Assembly (NCBI RefSeq): GCF_003096035.1
Contig: NZ_CP029186.1
Location: 2,369,001 to 2,433,000, forward strand
DNA length: 64,000 bases
Source: Flavobacterium album
GTDB lineage: Bacteria; Bacteroidota; Bacteroidia; Flavobacteriales; Flavobacteriaceae
Direction: 5' to 3'
A program made the position numbers and the translations under genes. Positions 1 to 8,741 of this stretch are shown in pieces (position 1 is the stretch's first letter; each line of letters starts with the position of its first letter). Under the pieces are notes generated by a model that saw only the letters and a program-made list of their open reading frames with translations, was not told the DNA's origin and made no database searches.

Positions 1-311
1 ATATCTATGAAGCGCCACGCGACCTTATAGAGAAGCTGGACGCTGAATTGGTAGAGATGAAACGCTCCCGTGCCAACGGCTTTTGCTGTGGTGCAGGCGG
101 CGCACAGATGTTCAAGGAACCCGAGCCGGGCAACAAGGACGTGAACGTGGAAAGGACCGAAGATGCCTTGGAAACACAGCCTGAGATAATCGCGGCCGGA
201 TGCCCGTTCTGTAACACTATGCTTACGGATGGCGTTAAGGCTAAGAACAGGGAACACGATGTTAAAGTAATGGATGTGGCGGAACTTATCGCCAATGCAA
301 AGGATTTATAA
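1..311 (+). CDS. (Fe-S)-binding protein, CCG domain, C-terminal part
   Basis: The open frame enters from outside the window (first full codon at base 3) and ends with TAA at 309-311, so only about the last 103 residues are visible. They contain a CCG cysteine motif: FCCGAGGAQMF at about residues 24-34 of the visible part, then AAGCPFCNTML about 35 residues later. This is the hallmark of the heterodisulfide reductase B/LutA/GlcF family, in which the cysteines hold a non-cubane [4Fe-4S] cluster or take part in electron transfer. The substrate is not readable from this fragment. The next gene starts 12 bases downstream on the same strand, so they are probably cotranscribed. Confidence 0.85.
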   Translation, partial: IYEAPRDLIEKLDAELVEMKRSRANGFCCGAGGAQMFKEPEPGNKDVNVERTEDALETQPEIIAAGCPFCNTMLTDGVKAKNREHDVKVMDVAELIANAKDL

Positions 312-323
312 GAAAAAAGAATT

Positions 324-806
324 ATGTACGTTCCTTTTGATACACTGCCTGAAGAATCCAGGATATGGATTTACCAGTCGAACAGGAAATTTTCTGATGA
401 GGAAGTTACCGAAATAGAATCGTCGCTACAGAATTTCCTTGAGAACTGGGCGGCACACGGCGCGGGGCTTGAGGCTTCGTACCAGATAAAATACAACAGG
501 TTTATTATTATTGCCATAAACCAGGAGGTACAGGCTGCAACGGGATGCTCTATAGATGCATCGGTACAGTTCATACAGTCGCTGGAGCAGAAATACAATG
601 TAGACCTGCTCGACAAGATGAATGTTACCTTTAAGAACGGCGAGCATATTGCCTATAAGCCGCTTATCGATTTTAAGAAAATGGCTAAAGAGAAATCGGT
701 TTCGGCCAATACTATAGTTTTTAACAACCTGGTAAACACCGTGGGAGAATGGGAAGAATACTGGGAAGTACCCGCAGGGGAAAGTTGGCACAGCCGGTTT
801 TTTTGA
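324..806 (+). CDS. Conserved Bacteroidota protein (often labelled 'ABC transporter ATPase')
   Basis: A 160-residue soluble protein with no signal peptide or membrane segment. It opens with MYVPFDTLPEESRIWIYQS. I recognise it as a conserved small protein of flavobacteria that public annotations sometimes call 'ABC transporter ATPase'. No Walker A (GxxGxGK[ST]), signature (LSGGQ) or Walker B motif is present, so that name is not supported. It follows the Fe-S protein by 12 bases and probably shares its transcript. Function unknown. Confidence 0.75.
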   Translation: MYVPFDTLPEESRIWIYQSNRKFSDEEVTEIESSLQNFLENWAAHGAGLEASYQIKYNRFIIIAINQEVQAATGCSIDASVQFIQSLEQKYNVDLLDKMNVTFKNGEHIAYKPLIDFKKMAKEKSVSANTIVFNNLVNTVGEWEEYWEVPAGESWHSRFF

Positions 807-892
807 CAGCTTTTTACACCGGGAAAAATAAGGGAATCATCATTGCATAAAAAGGTAATGGTGATTTTATCATTTAAAAAAATACAACAGTT

Positions 893-3802
893 TTGAAGAG
901 ATTTTTGATTGTCGTTTTTCTGTTAGCCATTGGTACAGCATCGGCGCAGAAGGCATTGGGTTTTGATGATTACGCCTCGGCAGGCGAAAGGAAATGGGTA
1001 GACAGCATATACAACAGCATGTCGTTTGACGAAAGGGTAGGGCAGCTGTTTATGGTTGCAGCCTATTCTAACAAAGATTCCACGCATGTAAAAGGGATAG
1101 ATAAGCTGGTGAGGGATTATAAGGTTGGCGGGCTCATTTTCTTCCAGGGTGGTCCTGTGAGGCAGGCAAAGCTTACCAATCGTTACCAGGCAGAATCGAA
1201 AGTGCCGATGCTCATTGGCATAGATGCTGAATGGGGCCTTAGCATGAGGCTCGATTCTACCTACCGTTATCCGTGGAATATGACGCTGGGAGCCGTTCAG
1301 GACATGAAGCTCATCGAAAAGCAGGGCAAACAGATGGCGATACAGGCAAAGCGTATGGGTATACATTTCAATTTTGCGCCGGTGCTCGATATCAATACGA
1401 ACCCGTCAAACCCTATCATTGGCAACCGATCTTTTGGCGAGGATAAACTTAACGTGACCGACAGGGCCCTTGCCCTTATGAAAGGCATCCAGAGCGAGGG
1501 TGTTTTTGCAACAGGCAAGCACTTCCCGGGACATGGCGATACCGGCACCGATTCCCATACTACATTGCCGTACCTTCCTTTTTCTAAAGAGAGGCTGGAA
1601 GATGTAGAGTTCTATCCTTATAAGAAACTGTTTAAAGAAGGGTTGTCAAGCATTATGGTAGCGCACCTTAACGTGCCCAGCATAGAGCCTACGCCAAATT
1701 ATCCTACATCGCTTTCATATAATTTGATAACCAATATAGTGCAAAAGGAAATGGGCTTCAAAGGCCTGATATTTACAGATGCGCTCAATATGAAAGGAGC
1801 AAGCAGCTTTATGGCGCCCGGCGATATTGACCTTGAGGCCTTCCTTGCAGGGAATGACGTGCTGTTGTTTGCCGAAAATGTTCCTGTAGCCATAGAGAAA
1901 TTCCGCCAGGCTTATATGGACAGCGTATTGTCGGAAGAAAGGCTGCAGCATTCGGTAAAGAAGATATTGGCATATAAATACAGGGGCGGGCTCAATAACT
2001 ACACGCCTATCGACATAAATAACCTGTACAGCGACCTGAACGGGCATGAGTACGATGACCTGAATTACCAGCTGTATGAGAATGCGGTAACGGTATTGAA
2101 GAACGACCAGGAGGCTGTTCCGGTTATGGAACTGGAAACCGAAAAGATAGCCTACGTAAAAATGGGCGATGACGATGGCTCTGTTTACCTGAGTACCCTG
2201 CACAAATATGCCGATGTGACTGAAGTAAAAGAAGACAGCCTGCAGGTACTCAAGACGCGCCTTAAAGATTACAGCACCGTTATAATAGGCTATCATAAAG
2301 CTGACGGCGCCTGGAAAAAGCACGATTTTTCGGCCAAAGAACTGGTGTGGCTGGATACTATAGCTAAAAACAGCAAGGTGATATTGACGGTTTTTGCAAA
2401 GCCATACACCTTGAATGCTATTAAGAACTTTGCCAATATTGAAAGTGTTGTGCTGGCCTACCAAAACAATACCATTTCGCAGACGGTGGCTGCCGAGATC
2501 GTATTCGGTGCGTTGGGTGCCAAAGGAAAACTGCCCGTATCTATTGGCACAAATTATAAGGTTAATCACGGAGTATATACAAAAGCGACCAACCGGCTTG
2601 GCTTTACCACTCCTGAAAATGCAGGTATGAATTCGGTCGTGCTTCGAAAGATCGACCTGTTGGCAAAAAAAGCGATAGACGAGAAAATGACCCCGGGATT
2701 GCAGGTGCTCGTAGCGCGTAATGGCAAGGTGGTGTACCAGAAGTCTTTTGGTTACCATACCTACGAGAACGATGTGAAGGTACGAGATACCGATATTTAT
2801 GATGTTGCTTCGCTTACCAAAGTACTATCGACACTGCCTAATATCATGCAGCTATACGATAAGGGAGAATTGAAATTGGATGATAAGCTTGGCGATATGC
2901 TCCCGGTATTCGCCAAAACAGATAAAAAGAAGATCATACTGAAAGACATGTTGCTGCACCAGGCTAAGTTCCAGCCGTGGATACCGTTCTATCAGGCAAC
3001 GCTGGACAGCGAAAAGCACCCGGATTCGTTATATTACCGCAGGAGTTACAGTGAAGAATTCCCACACCAGGTAGCCGAAAACCTCTACCTGAGGAAAGAT
3101 TATCCCGATACGATCATAGCGCGTATAGCAGATAGCAAGCTGCTGAAAAAGAAAGAATACAAGTACAGCGACTTCTCGTTCATACTGCTGAAAGAATATA
3201 TAGAAAGGCACACCGGAAAGAAGATCGACGTGCTGAGCGACCAGCAATTCTATAAGCCGTTGGGCGCCGCATCTACTACTTATAACCCGTTGCGCAAGTT
3301 CGACATGGCCATCATACCGCCTACGGAGATAGACAAATACTTCCGCTACCAGGTAATACAGGGATATGTGCACGATATGGCTGCCGCGATGGAAGACGGT
3401 GTTGCAGGGCATGCGGGGCTTTTCTCCAATGCGATGGACGTAGCCAAAATCATGCAGATGTATCTGCAGGAAGGAAATTATGGCGGCAGGCAATATTTCT
3501 CACCGAAAACGTTCGATACCTTTAATACCTGCTATGCCTGTAAAGAGGGCAACAGGAGGGGGCTTGGCTTCGATAAGCCGCAAATAGGCAATAATCCTGG
3601 TCCTACTTGTGGTTGCGTATCAAAGTCAAGCTTTGGGCACACTGGCTTCACGGGTACCATGACCTGGGCCGATCCCGAAACAGGTATCGTTTATGTGTTC
3701 TTATCGAACAGGACGTATCCCGAAGCGGGGGAGAACCGCCTTTCGAAAGAGAATATCAGGGAGGATATACAGAAAGTGATAGAGGAGGCGATTATAGAAT
3801 AA
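893..3802 (+). CDS. Secreted glycoside hydrolase family 3 / beta-lactamase-fold serine hydrolase fusion
   Basis: A 969-residue two-enzyme protein starting at TTG (no ATG is available before the signal peptide, residues 1-18, cleaved near ASA-QK). Residues about 30-370 are a GH3 (NagZ-like) domain with KHFPGHGDT (209-217) and the nucleophile region FTDALNM (Asp296). Residues about 380-600 match the GH3 C-terminal region. Residues about 610-969 are a class C beta-lactamase/PBP4-like domain with SLTK (Ser640-Lys643), a YSD second motif and HTG (916-918) in place of KTG. Both halves suggest peptidoglycan or amino-sugar turnover in the periplasm. Such fusions are known in Bacteroidota. The exact substrate is inference. 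Confidence 0.88.
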   Translation: MKRFLIVVFLLAIGTASAQKALGFDDYASAGERKWVDSIYNSMSFDERVGQLFMVAAYSNKDSTHVKGIDKLVRDYKVGGLIFFQGGPVRQAKLTNRYQAESKVPMLIGIDAEWGLSMRLDSTYRYPWNMTLGAVQDMKLIEKQGKQMAIQAKRMGIHFNFAPVLDINTNPSNPIIGNRSFGEDKLNVTDRALALMKGIQSEGVFATGKHFPGHGDTGTDSHTTLPYLPFSKERLEDVEFYPYKKLFKEGLSSIMVAHLNVPSIEPTPNYPTSLSYNLITNIVQKEMGFKGLIFTDALNMKGASSFMAPGDIDLEAFLAGNDVLLFAENVPVAIEKFRQAYMDSVLSEERLQHSVKKILAYKYRGGLNNYTPIDINNLYSDLNGHEYDDLNYQLYENAVTVLKNDQEAVPVMELETEKIAYVKMGDDDGSVYLSTLHKYADVTEVKEDSLQVLKTRLKDYSTVIIGYHKADGAWKKHDFSAKELVWLDTIAKNSKVILTVFAKPYTLNAIKNFANIESVVLAYQNNTISQTVAAEIVFGALGAKGKLPVSIGTNYKVNHGVYTKATNRLGFTTPENAGMNSVVLRKIDLLAKKAIDEKMTPGLQVLVARNGKVVYQKSFGYHTYENDVKVRDTDIYDVASLTKVLSTLPNIMQLYDKGELKLDDKLGDMLPVFAKTDKKKIILKDMLLHQAKFQPWIPFYQATLDSEKHPDSLYYRRSYSEEFPHQVAENLYLRKDYPDTIIARIADSKLLKKKEYKYSDFSFILLKEYIERHTGKKIDVLSDQQFYKPLGAASTTYNPLRKFDMAIIPPTEIDKYFRYQVIQGYVHDMAAAMEDGVAGHAGLFSNAMDVAKIMQMYLQEGNYGGRQYFSPKTFDTFNTCYACKEGNRRGLGFDKPQIGNNPGPTCGCVSKSSFGHTGFTGTMTWADPETGIVYVFLSNRTYPEAGENRLSKENIREDIQKVIEEAIIE

Positions 3803-3867
3803 TTTCAGATTTTAGATTTCAGAATTCAGATTGAGTTTCACTCGAAGACCGTAAATATCGTCGGGAA

Positions 3868-3970
3868 CTTCCCCTCCTGTGGAGGGGTGGCTGAAAGCCG
3901 GGGTGGTTTTTCTCTTTAAAATTTATAACCACCCCACCCTACGGGCACCCCTCCAAAGGAGGGGAGCTTC
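3868..3970. repeat. Inverted repeat of nested GC hairpins
   Basis: Two arms of about 43 bases (3868-3910 and 3926-3970) are near reverse complements around an AT-rich loop. Each arm also holds its own small palindrome, CCCCTCCTGTGGAGGGG in the left and CCCCTCCAAAGGAGGGG in the right. The element fills the gap after the GH3 gene and can fold as a long cruciform or RNA stem. It resembles dispersed intergenic palindromes of flavobacteria and may end transcription. Confidence 0.7.
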
Positions 3971-4009
3971 ACTCAGCTCAATAGAAAAATAGCCAATAAA
4001 AATAAAAAT

Positions 4010-4465
4010 ATGCAATCTCCAGCAGCCACACCCGATGAATATATTGCCTCGCTTCCTGAAGACAGGAAAGCGGCTATGGAAAAGTTAAGGGGTACCATTA
4101 ACAAAAACCTACCGAAAGGATTTAAGGAAGGCATAGGATATGGCATGCTATGCTGGTCGGTGCCGCATTCTGCTTATCCTGCCGGTTATCATTGCGACCC
4201 AAAAGTTCCGTTGCCATTCCTTAGTGTCGCTTCGCAAAAGAACTTTATTGCGGTGTACCACATGGGTGTGTATGCCGATAAAAATCTCCACGATTGGTTT
4301 GTGACAGAGTACCCGAACCATGTAAAGACAAAGCTGGATATGGGCAAAAGCTGTATCCGTTTCAAAAAGCCGGAGATAATTCCTTTTGCGCTTATCGGCG
4401 AACTGGTTTCTAAAATTACAATGCAGGAGTGGATAGATCTGTATGAAAAGAATTTGAAAGGATAG
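4010..4465 (+). CDS. DUF1801 domain-containing protein
   Basis: A 151-residue soluble protein. The N-terminal stretch TPDEYIASLPEDRKAAMEKL followed by the central aromatic region (GYGMLCWSVP, LSVASQKNFIAVYHMG) and the C-terminal KTKLDMGKSCIRFKK fit the DUF1801/YdhG fold, a small alpha-beta protein sometimes described as an iron-chaperone relative. Catalytic function is unknown. It is monocistronic between two intergenic repeats. ATG at 4010 follows an A-rich leader as is usual in this genome. Confidence 0.82.
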   Translation: MQSPAATPDEYIASLPEDRKAAMEKLRGTINKNLPKGFKEGIGYGMLCWSVPHSAYPAGYHCDPKVPLPFLSVASQKNFIAVYHMGVYADKNLHDWFVTEYPNHVKTKLDMGKSCIRFKKPEIIPFALIGELVSKITMQEWIDLYEKNLKG

Positions 4466-4486
4466 TTTACCTTTCAGCTCCGCTAT

Positions 4487-4560
4487 GTCATTCTGAACGC
4501 AGCTTGCGGAGTGAAGAATCTCAATTATTGGAGTAGAGATTCTTCCTTCGTCAGAATGAC
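4487..4560. repeat. Inverted repeat, TCATTCTGAAC type
   Basis: The left arm (4487-4521, GTCATTCTGAACGCAG then GTGAAGAATCTC) pairs imperfectly with the right arm (4536-4560, GAGATTCTTCCTTCGTCAGAATGAC). A related half, TGTCATTTCGACCGCAGCTT, occurs at about 44078-44100. The start of a reading frame inside it (4511) is not a gene. Confidence 0.65.
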
Positions 4561-4596
4561 AAACAACATAAACACAAAACCACCATTCCCTTTAAC

Positions 4597-4662
4597 CCTG
4601 ACCGCAGCGGCATCCTCCCGCCGCGCAGCAGAGGGAGATAGAGCGGAGGGCAGGACCGCCCT
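4597..4662 (-). repeat. Dispersed GGATGCCGCT element, copy 1
   Basis: Read on the minus strand, this copy runs from the CTCTATCTC motif through a GC hairpin to GGGAGGATGCCGCTGCGGTC. Related copies lie at about 22050-22147, 38760-38815 and 44215-44300, all intergenic. The rest of the 329-base gap before bshA (4663-4794) is AT-rich and holds no other feature that I can support. Confidence 0.55.
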
Positions 4663-4794
4663 TTCCAAAAATGCGTTTAGACGGCTGTTTCCCATACTTT
4701 TAAAATGTCATAATAATTATTACTTTAATTCGTATTAAAGCGGGGTTTCGCCTACTTTTTTTATTTAAATTCGTTACTTTATTTTTCGAATTAT

Positions 4795-5931
4795 ATGAAA
4801 ATCGCAATAGTATGTTATCCAACCTTTGGCGGGAGCGGCGTTGTAGCGACCGAGCTTGGGCTGGAACTGGCCCGCAGGGGCCACGAGATACACTTTATCA
4901 CCTATAGCCAGCCGGTGCGCCTGGCGTTACTGAACCCTAACATCCATTACCACGAGGTACATGTACCGGAATACCCGCTGTTCCATTACCAGCCATACGA
5001 GCTGGCGCTCTCGAGCAAGCTGGTGGATATGGTGAAGCTCCATAAAATAGAGCTGCTGCATGTACATTATGCCATTCCGCATGCCTATGCCGGGTATATG
5101 GCCAAAAAGATGCTCAAGGAGCAGGGCATCAGGATACCGATGGTAACCACGCTGCACGGTACCGATATTACACTGGTGGGCAATCACCCGTTCTATAAGC
5201 CGGCGGTGAGTTTCAGCATCAACCATTCTGATATCGTGACATCAGTGTCGCAGGACCTGAAAGAGGAGACCTACAGGCTCTTCGACATAAAGCGGGAAAT
5301 CTATGTGATCCCGAACTTTATCGAAATCGATAAGAATAAAATGGATGTGAAATCCGACTGCCACCGCTCAATGATGGCTACGGAGACACAAAAGATCGTG
5401 ACGCACATCAGTAACTTCCGCAAGGTGAAGCGCATCCCGGATATCGTAAAGATATTCTTTGAAATACAAAAAGAGATCCCTGCCAAGCTCATGATGGTGG
5501 GCGACGGGCCTGAACGTGCCGGTGCCGAAAAACTGTGTGAAGATCTTGGAATCAGCGATAAGGTGATCTTTTTTGGCAACAGTAACGAGATCAATAAGAT
5601 ATTGTGCTTTAGCGACCTGTTCCTGCTCCCTTCGGAAACGGAAAGTTTTGGACTTGCGGCACTAGAAGCTATGGCAAGCGGGGTACCGGTGATATCGACC
5701 AATACAGGAGGCCTCCCGGAAGTGAACCGCAACGGCTACTCGGGTTACCTGAGCAATGTTGGCGACATACAGGATATGGCAGCAAAAGCCATTTCGATAT
5801 TATCGGATGATGAAAAGCTGTTGGAATTTAAGGAAAACGCGCTTCAGCTGGCACAGGAATTCGACATCCAGAACATTTTGCCGATGTATGAAAAGGTGTA
5901 CGAAAAAGCGCTGAAAATGAATTCAAAATAA
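4795..5931 (+). CDS. bshA: N-acetyl-alpha-D-glucosaminyl L-malate synthase
   Basis: A 378-residue GT4-family glycosyltransferase that joins UDP-GlcNAc and L-malate, the first step of bacillithiol synthesis in the cytoplasm. The start MKIAIVCYPTFGGSGVVATE with the glycine-rich acceptor loop, TTLHGTDITLVG in the N-domain, HISNFRKVKR near the interdomain linker and the donor-site ESFGLAALEAMASGVPVIST (about residues 281-300) are typical of BshA. Length matches the family. No other bsh gene lies within the window. A cluster of hairpins follows the stop codon. Confidence 0.93.
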   Translation: MKIAIVCYPTFGGSGVVATELGLELARRGHEIHFITYSQPVRLALLNPNIHYHEVHVPEYPLFHYQPYELALSSKLVDMVKLHKIELLHVHYAIPHAYAGYMAKKMLKEQGIRIPMVTTLHGTDITLVGNHPFYKPAVSFSINHSDIVTSVSQDLKEETYRLFDIKREIYVIPNFIEIDKNKMDVKSDCHRSMMATETQKIVTHISNFRKVKRIPDIVKIFFEIQKEIPAKLMMVGDGPERAGAEKLCEDLGISDKVIFFGNSNEINKILCFSDLFLLPSETESFGLAALEAMASGVPVISTNTGGLPEVNRNGYSGYLSNVGDIQDMAAKAISILSDDEKLLEFKENALQLAQEFDIQNILPMYEKVYEKALKMNSK

Positions 5932-5960
5932 GTTTTTAGGCTTGCCGGCTGCGGAAAGTC

Positions 5961-6072
5961 CCGGCTTCGCAAAGTCTCTGACTTTGTGGAAGCGTTGGCA
6001 TATCTCTGATATGCAAATGAAAGGTCGGAGACCTTTAAACACCTCCGCAAAGTCAGAGACTTTGCGGAGCGT
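5961..6072. repeat. Hairpin cluster, CGCAAAGTCTCTGACTTTG type
   Basis: Several palindromes lie in a row: CGCAAAGTCTCTGACTTTGTGG (5968-5989), CATATCTCTGATATG (about 5999-6014), AAAGGTCGGAGACCTTT (about 6020-6036) and a 27-base near-perfect palindrome at 6043-6069 centred on AGTCAGAGACT. The first and last also pair with each other. They lie between bshA and the lipoprotein gene. This looks like a dispersed flavobacterial repeat, with a possible termination role. Confidence 0.65.
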
Positions 6073-6150
6073 GCGATTATCTATTTAGTCAGAATTTTTT
6101 TGGTATTGTATTTGTATAACGGTACAGGTAACCATTAAAAAATAACACTT

Positions 6151-6579
6151 ATGAAAAAATTACTTACGCTCGCTTTGTTGGCACTAATATTTACAAGCTG
6201 CAAGATAAACGTAGTGAACCACATTGCAGTTGCTGCCCCGATTACTTTTGAGATACTGAAACAAGAAGCCTATGGCGGCCGTGATAAAGAGTCGGCTGCA
6301 GTCATCACATCGCAAAGCCAGCTAACGGCACTGTATAAGGAACTCGGATGGAGTGACGTGCCATCAGTCGATTTTGAAAAGCAGAATGTGGTAGCCTTGT
6401 TTATGGGTCAGAAAAGTACAGGCGGCTACAGCATTAGCGTAAAAAGTATTACTATTAATGATGACACAGCCACGATAAAAGTTTTGGAAACCGTACCAAG
6501 CGGAATGGCAACTATGGCGATCACCAATCCGTACTGCATTGCACTGATCCCGAAAACGGAGAAGGTAATTGTAGAATAG
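6151..6579 (+). CDS. PrcB-like lipoprotein
   Basis: A 142-residue protein with a lipoprotein signal (MKKLLTLALLALIFTSC, lipidated Cys17). The mature part matches the PrcB C-terminal domain: a conserved VDFEKQNVVALFMGQKSTGGYSI-like stretch (about residues 76-98) followed by a beta-rich tail. PrcB is the small partner of the PrtP protease complex in Treponema, but most Bacteroidota homologues are uncharacterised. The gene is single and ends in a terminator shared with the convergent gene. Confidence 0.8.
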   Translation: MKKLLTLALLALIFTSCKINVVNHIAVAAPITFEILKQEAYGGRDKESAAVITSQSQLTALYKELGWSDVPSVDFEKQNVVALFMGQKSTGGYSISVKSITINDDTATIKVLETVPSGMATMAITNPYCIALIPKTEKVIVE

Positions 6580-6616
6580 ATTATTATATTTTTGGACAGT
6601 CTGAATAAAACTATAG

Positions 6617-6640
6617 ACCTCTTATCTTTTGGTAAGAGGT
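6617..6640. terminator. Bidirectional terminator between convergent genes
   Basis: ACCTCTTA (6617-6624), an 8-base loop and TAAGAGGT (6633-6640), followed on the plus strand by TTCATTTTTT. It lies between the plus-strand PrcB-like gene and the minus-strand lipoprotein gene and can serve both. Confidence 0.8.
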
Positions 6641-6641
6641 T

Positions 6642-7232
6642 TCATTTTTTAAGGGTTTTTGGGAGGATGATCTTTGTGGTATCCCACGCAATGGTTTCGG
6701 GGTCGTATTTTTTGCCTGACTTTTTATAGCTTAAAACTACTTGTTCTTCCTGGGTCATTTTGCGTATGGTATAAGCCCATCTGCTTTTCTTATCCCTATC
6801 AATACTATTTATTAAGGTTGACCATTCAGGTGAATAAAAAGTGTCACTAATAGAAGCCAATACAAAAGACCTTCCGCCGAATTGAGTTTTTACATTTTCC
6901 CGAAAAATGGCATTAAAATGATTTTTATTTATGTAATTTATTTGATCAGGTGTTATTCTTTTAAACTCAGGACGAAAATCAACAGTCGATGTTTTTCCGT
7001 ATCCACAGCTAGCTCCATGAGGTATATTGAGCATGTAATAATACATTGATCCGTTTTCATCGATTAGAAAGTTTATGTGGGAATAGTAAAGTGGCTCCAA
7101 CATCGGGATAGAGGGATCTGACTCAGAATTGGCTTTAATGCAATATTCCTGTAAATCTCTTGCTACGATGATGTCTTCTTTATTTTGACATGATACAATT
7201 GCAAATAGAAAAAGTATAATTAAGTGTCGCAT
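6642..7232 (-). CDS. Hypothetical lipoprotein
   Basis: A 196-residue protein with a short lipoprotein signal (MRHLIILFLFAIVSC, Cys15 lipidated). The rest is hydrophilic, with several aromatic residues (YYSHINFLIDENGSMYYYML) and no motif I can name. It starts 3 bases after the stop of the EEP-family gene, so it is the last gene of a minus-strand cluster running from 9844. Function unknown. Confidence 0.7.
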   Translation of the reverse strand: MRHLIILFLFAIVSCQNKEDIIVARDLQEYCIKANSESDPSIPMLEPLYYSHINFLIDENGSMYYYMLNIPHGASCGYGKTSTVDFRPEFKRITPDQINYINKNHFNAIFRENVKTQFGGRSFVLASISDTFYSPEWSTLINSIDRDKKSRWAYTIRKMTQEEQVVLSYKKSGKKYDPETIAWDTTKIILPKTLKK

Positions 7233-7235
7233 AAT

Positions 7236-8069
7236 CTATTTCCTTAAAACAAGCTCTACATACACAGGCAAATGGTCACTCGGGTACCGGCAGTCTTTGG
7301 AATCGCTCAGTATCGCGTACTTTTGAGTTTTCAGCCCTGTCTTCGGAATGAAAATATAGTCGATACGTTTTGTAACGGGCTTGTTGAATTCAAACCCATT
7401 AAATGTGCCTGTTGGCCCAAAAACGAATTCTGAAACCTCTCTTGTATCCAACAGCTCTTTTTTAATCACGGCAATTGGCTCGGCATCCGGCTCCAGGTTG
7501 AGGTCGCCCATAACGATGAACGGAAGGTTGTCTTTATTCAGTTCTTTTATCTTTTGCAGGATAAGCTTTGCGCTTTCTACCCGTGCTATATTCCCCATAT
7601 GGTCGAAGTGCGTATTGAAAACCCACACCTTCTTTTTGGTGTCCTTGTTTTCAAAGAGCCCGTAGCTGCACACACGGTTGTAGGCCGCATCCCATCCTTT
7701 TGAAGGCACAGCAGGCGTTTCTGACAACCAGAAAGTAGATTGCTGTAGCACCTTAAACTTTTTGCTTTTATAAAAAATGGCTGAGTGTTCGCCTTTGCTT
7801 TTCCCGTCATCACGGCCTACGCCAATGAAATCATAAGCAACCATTGCACTGTCAAGGTAGTGCACCTGTTGTGGCAGCGCTTCCTGTACTCCAAGGAAGT
7901 CAGGCTCATAGAATTGTACTTGCTTTGCCAGCATTTCTTTGCGGTTATCCCAACGGTTTTCGCCATCGCTTGCTATGTCCAGGCGAATGTTGTAGGTCAT
8001 TATTTTATAAGAGGTCTGGGCGTAAGATGCGGTTGAAAGCATGGTGAGTAGAAGTAAAAGTCGTTTCAT
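7236..8069 (-). CDS. Endonuclease/exonuclease/phosphatase family protein, secreted
   Basis: A 277-residue protein with a signal peptide (cleaved near SYAQT). It carries the EEP (DNase I-like) motifs in order: MTYNIRLD, GVQEAL with the metal-binding Glu, VGRDDG, FNTHFDHMG with the catalytic His, VMGDLNLEPD and the C-terminal SDHLPVYVE. The family cleaves phosphoester bonds in nucleic acids, inositol phosphates or sphingolipids, with Mg2+. Substrate cannot be told here. It begins 3 bases after the disrupted ABC gene. Confidence 0.88.
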   Translation of the reverse strand: MKRLLLLLTMLSTASYAQTSYKIMTYNIRLDIASDGENRWDNRKEMLAKQVQFYEPDFLGVQEALPQQVHYLDSAMVAYDFIGVGRDDGKSKGEHSAIFYKSKKFKVLQQSTFWLSETPAVPSKGWDAAYNRVCSYGLFENKDTKKKVWVFNTHFDHMGNIARVESAKLILQKIKELNKDNLPFIVMGDLNLEPDAEPIAVIKKELLDTREVSEFVFGPTGTFNGFEFNKPVTKRIDYIFIPKTGLKTQKYAILSDSKDCRYPSDHLPVYVELVLRK

Positions 8070-8072
8070 AAT

Positions 8073-8741
8073 CTATAATTTTTCAGAAGGCAGGTAGCCG
8101 TGGGCTATTAAGTCGTTGCGGTCGTTGATGTTGATAAGCTGCCCATCTTTTAGCAGCAGCTTCCTGTTGGTCACCGAAAGTACGTCATCATAATAATGAT
8201 CTGTAATAATTATGCCTTTTTGTGTTTTTAGCTTTTTGAGGAAATCTTTTATAAGGTCTTTGTATAGCGGTTCTATCATGGAGAATGGCTCGTCCAGCAT
8301 GAGGAACTGATGCGGCAGGTGGCCTATAAGCAGCAATTCAAAATACCGCAGTTCGCCCATTGAAAGCTTGCCCACGCGGGTATTGGCGATCTTGTCTATA
8401 CGCGGCGAATAGAAAAGTTTATCCTGCTCGTCGCCGGAATAATAAAGCGGTATTATATCGCGTACCTTCATGGTGTTGGGTAAGAATGGCTCCTGCGGCA
8501 AATAGCCTATACAACCTTCAGGTATGATCTTATGTACTGGGATTACTTTCCCGTTAATAGATATTGCTGCCGTATTTGCCTTTTGAGTCCCGAAAATTAT
8601 CTTTAAGAGCGTTGATTTTCAGCTGCCGTTCCGCCCAAAGATGCCAACGATCTCACCAAACCTGCATTTAAACGAAGCATTGTCCAGTATCTTTTTGGCG
8701 CCAAATGACAGTGATATTTTGCTTGCCCTTAATGTGTACAT
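8073..8741 (-). pseudogene. ABC transporter ATP-binding protein with stop codon in the Walker A motif
   Basis: The frame from ATG at 8741 would code for about 222 residues but has one in-frame TGA at 8621-8619. The stop falls exactly in the P-loop: the translation reads GIFGRNGS-stop-KSTLLKI, so the expected GGA glycine codon has become TGA by one base. Downstream the frame stays open, with the Q-loop region GYLPQEPFLP, a signature-like LSMGE, Walker B FLMLDEPFS and the switch histidine (IITDHYYDD). The remaining frame could start at TTG 8501 but would lack the P-loop. Either a very recent nonsense mutation or a base-calling error. Confidence 0.85.

Noticed and set aside
1715..2758. Long minus-strand open frame (347 codons) inside the GH3 gene
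   Set aside because: Shadow of a real gene: the plus strand codes for recognisable GH3 motifs here, and the minus frame gives no family and an odd composition.
4511..4738. 75-codon plus-strand frame before bshA
   Set aside because: It runs through two intergenic repeats, and its translation (RAEGRTALSK) reflects the repeat sequence.
8619..8621. UGA recoding (selenocysteine or alternative code) in the ABC ATPase
   Set aside because: Glycine is invariant at this site, no selenocysteine insertion element is seen, and TGA ends other genes in the window normally.
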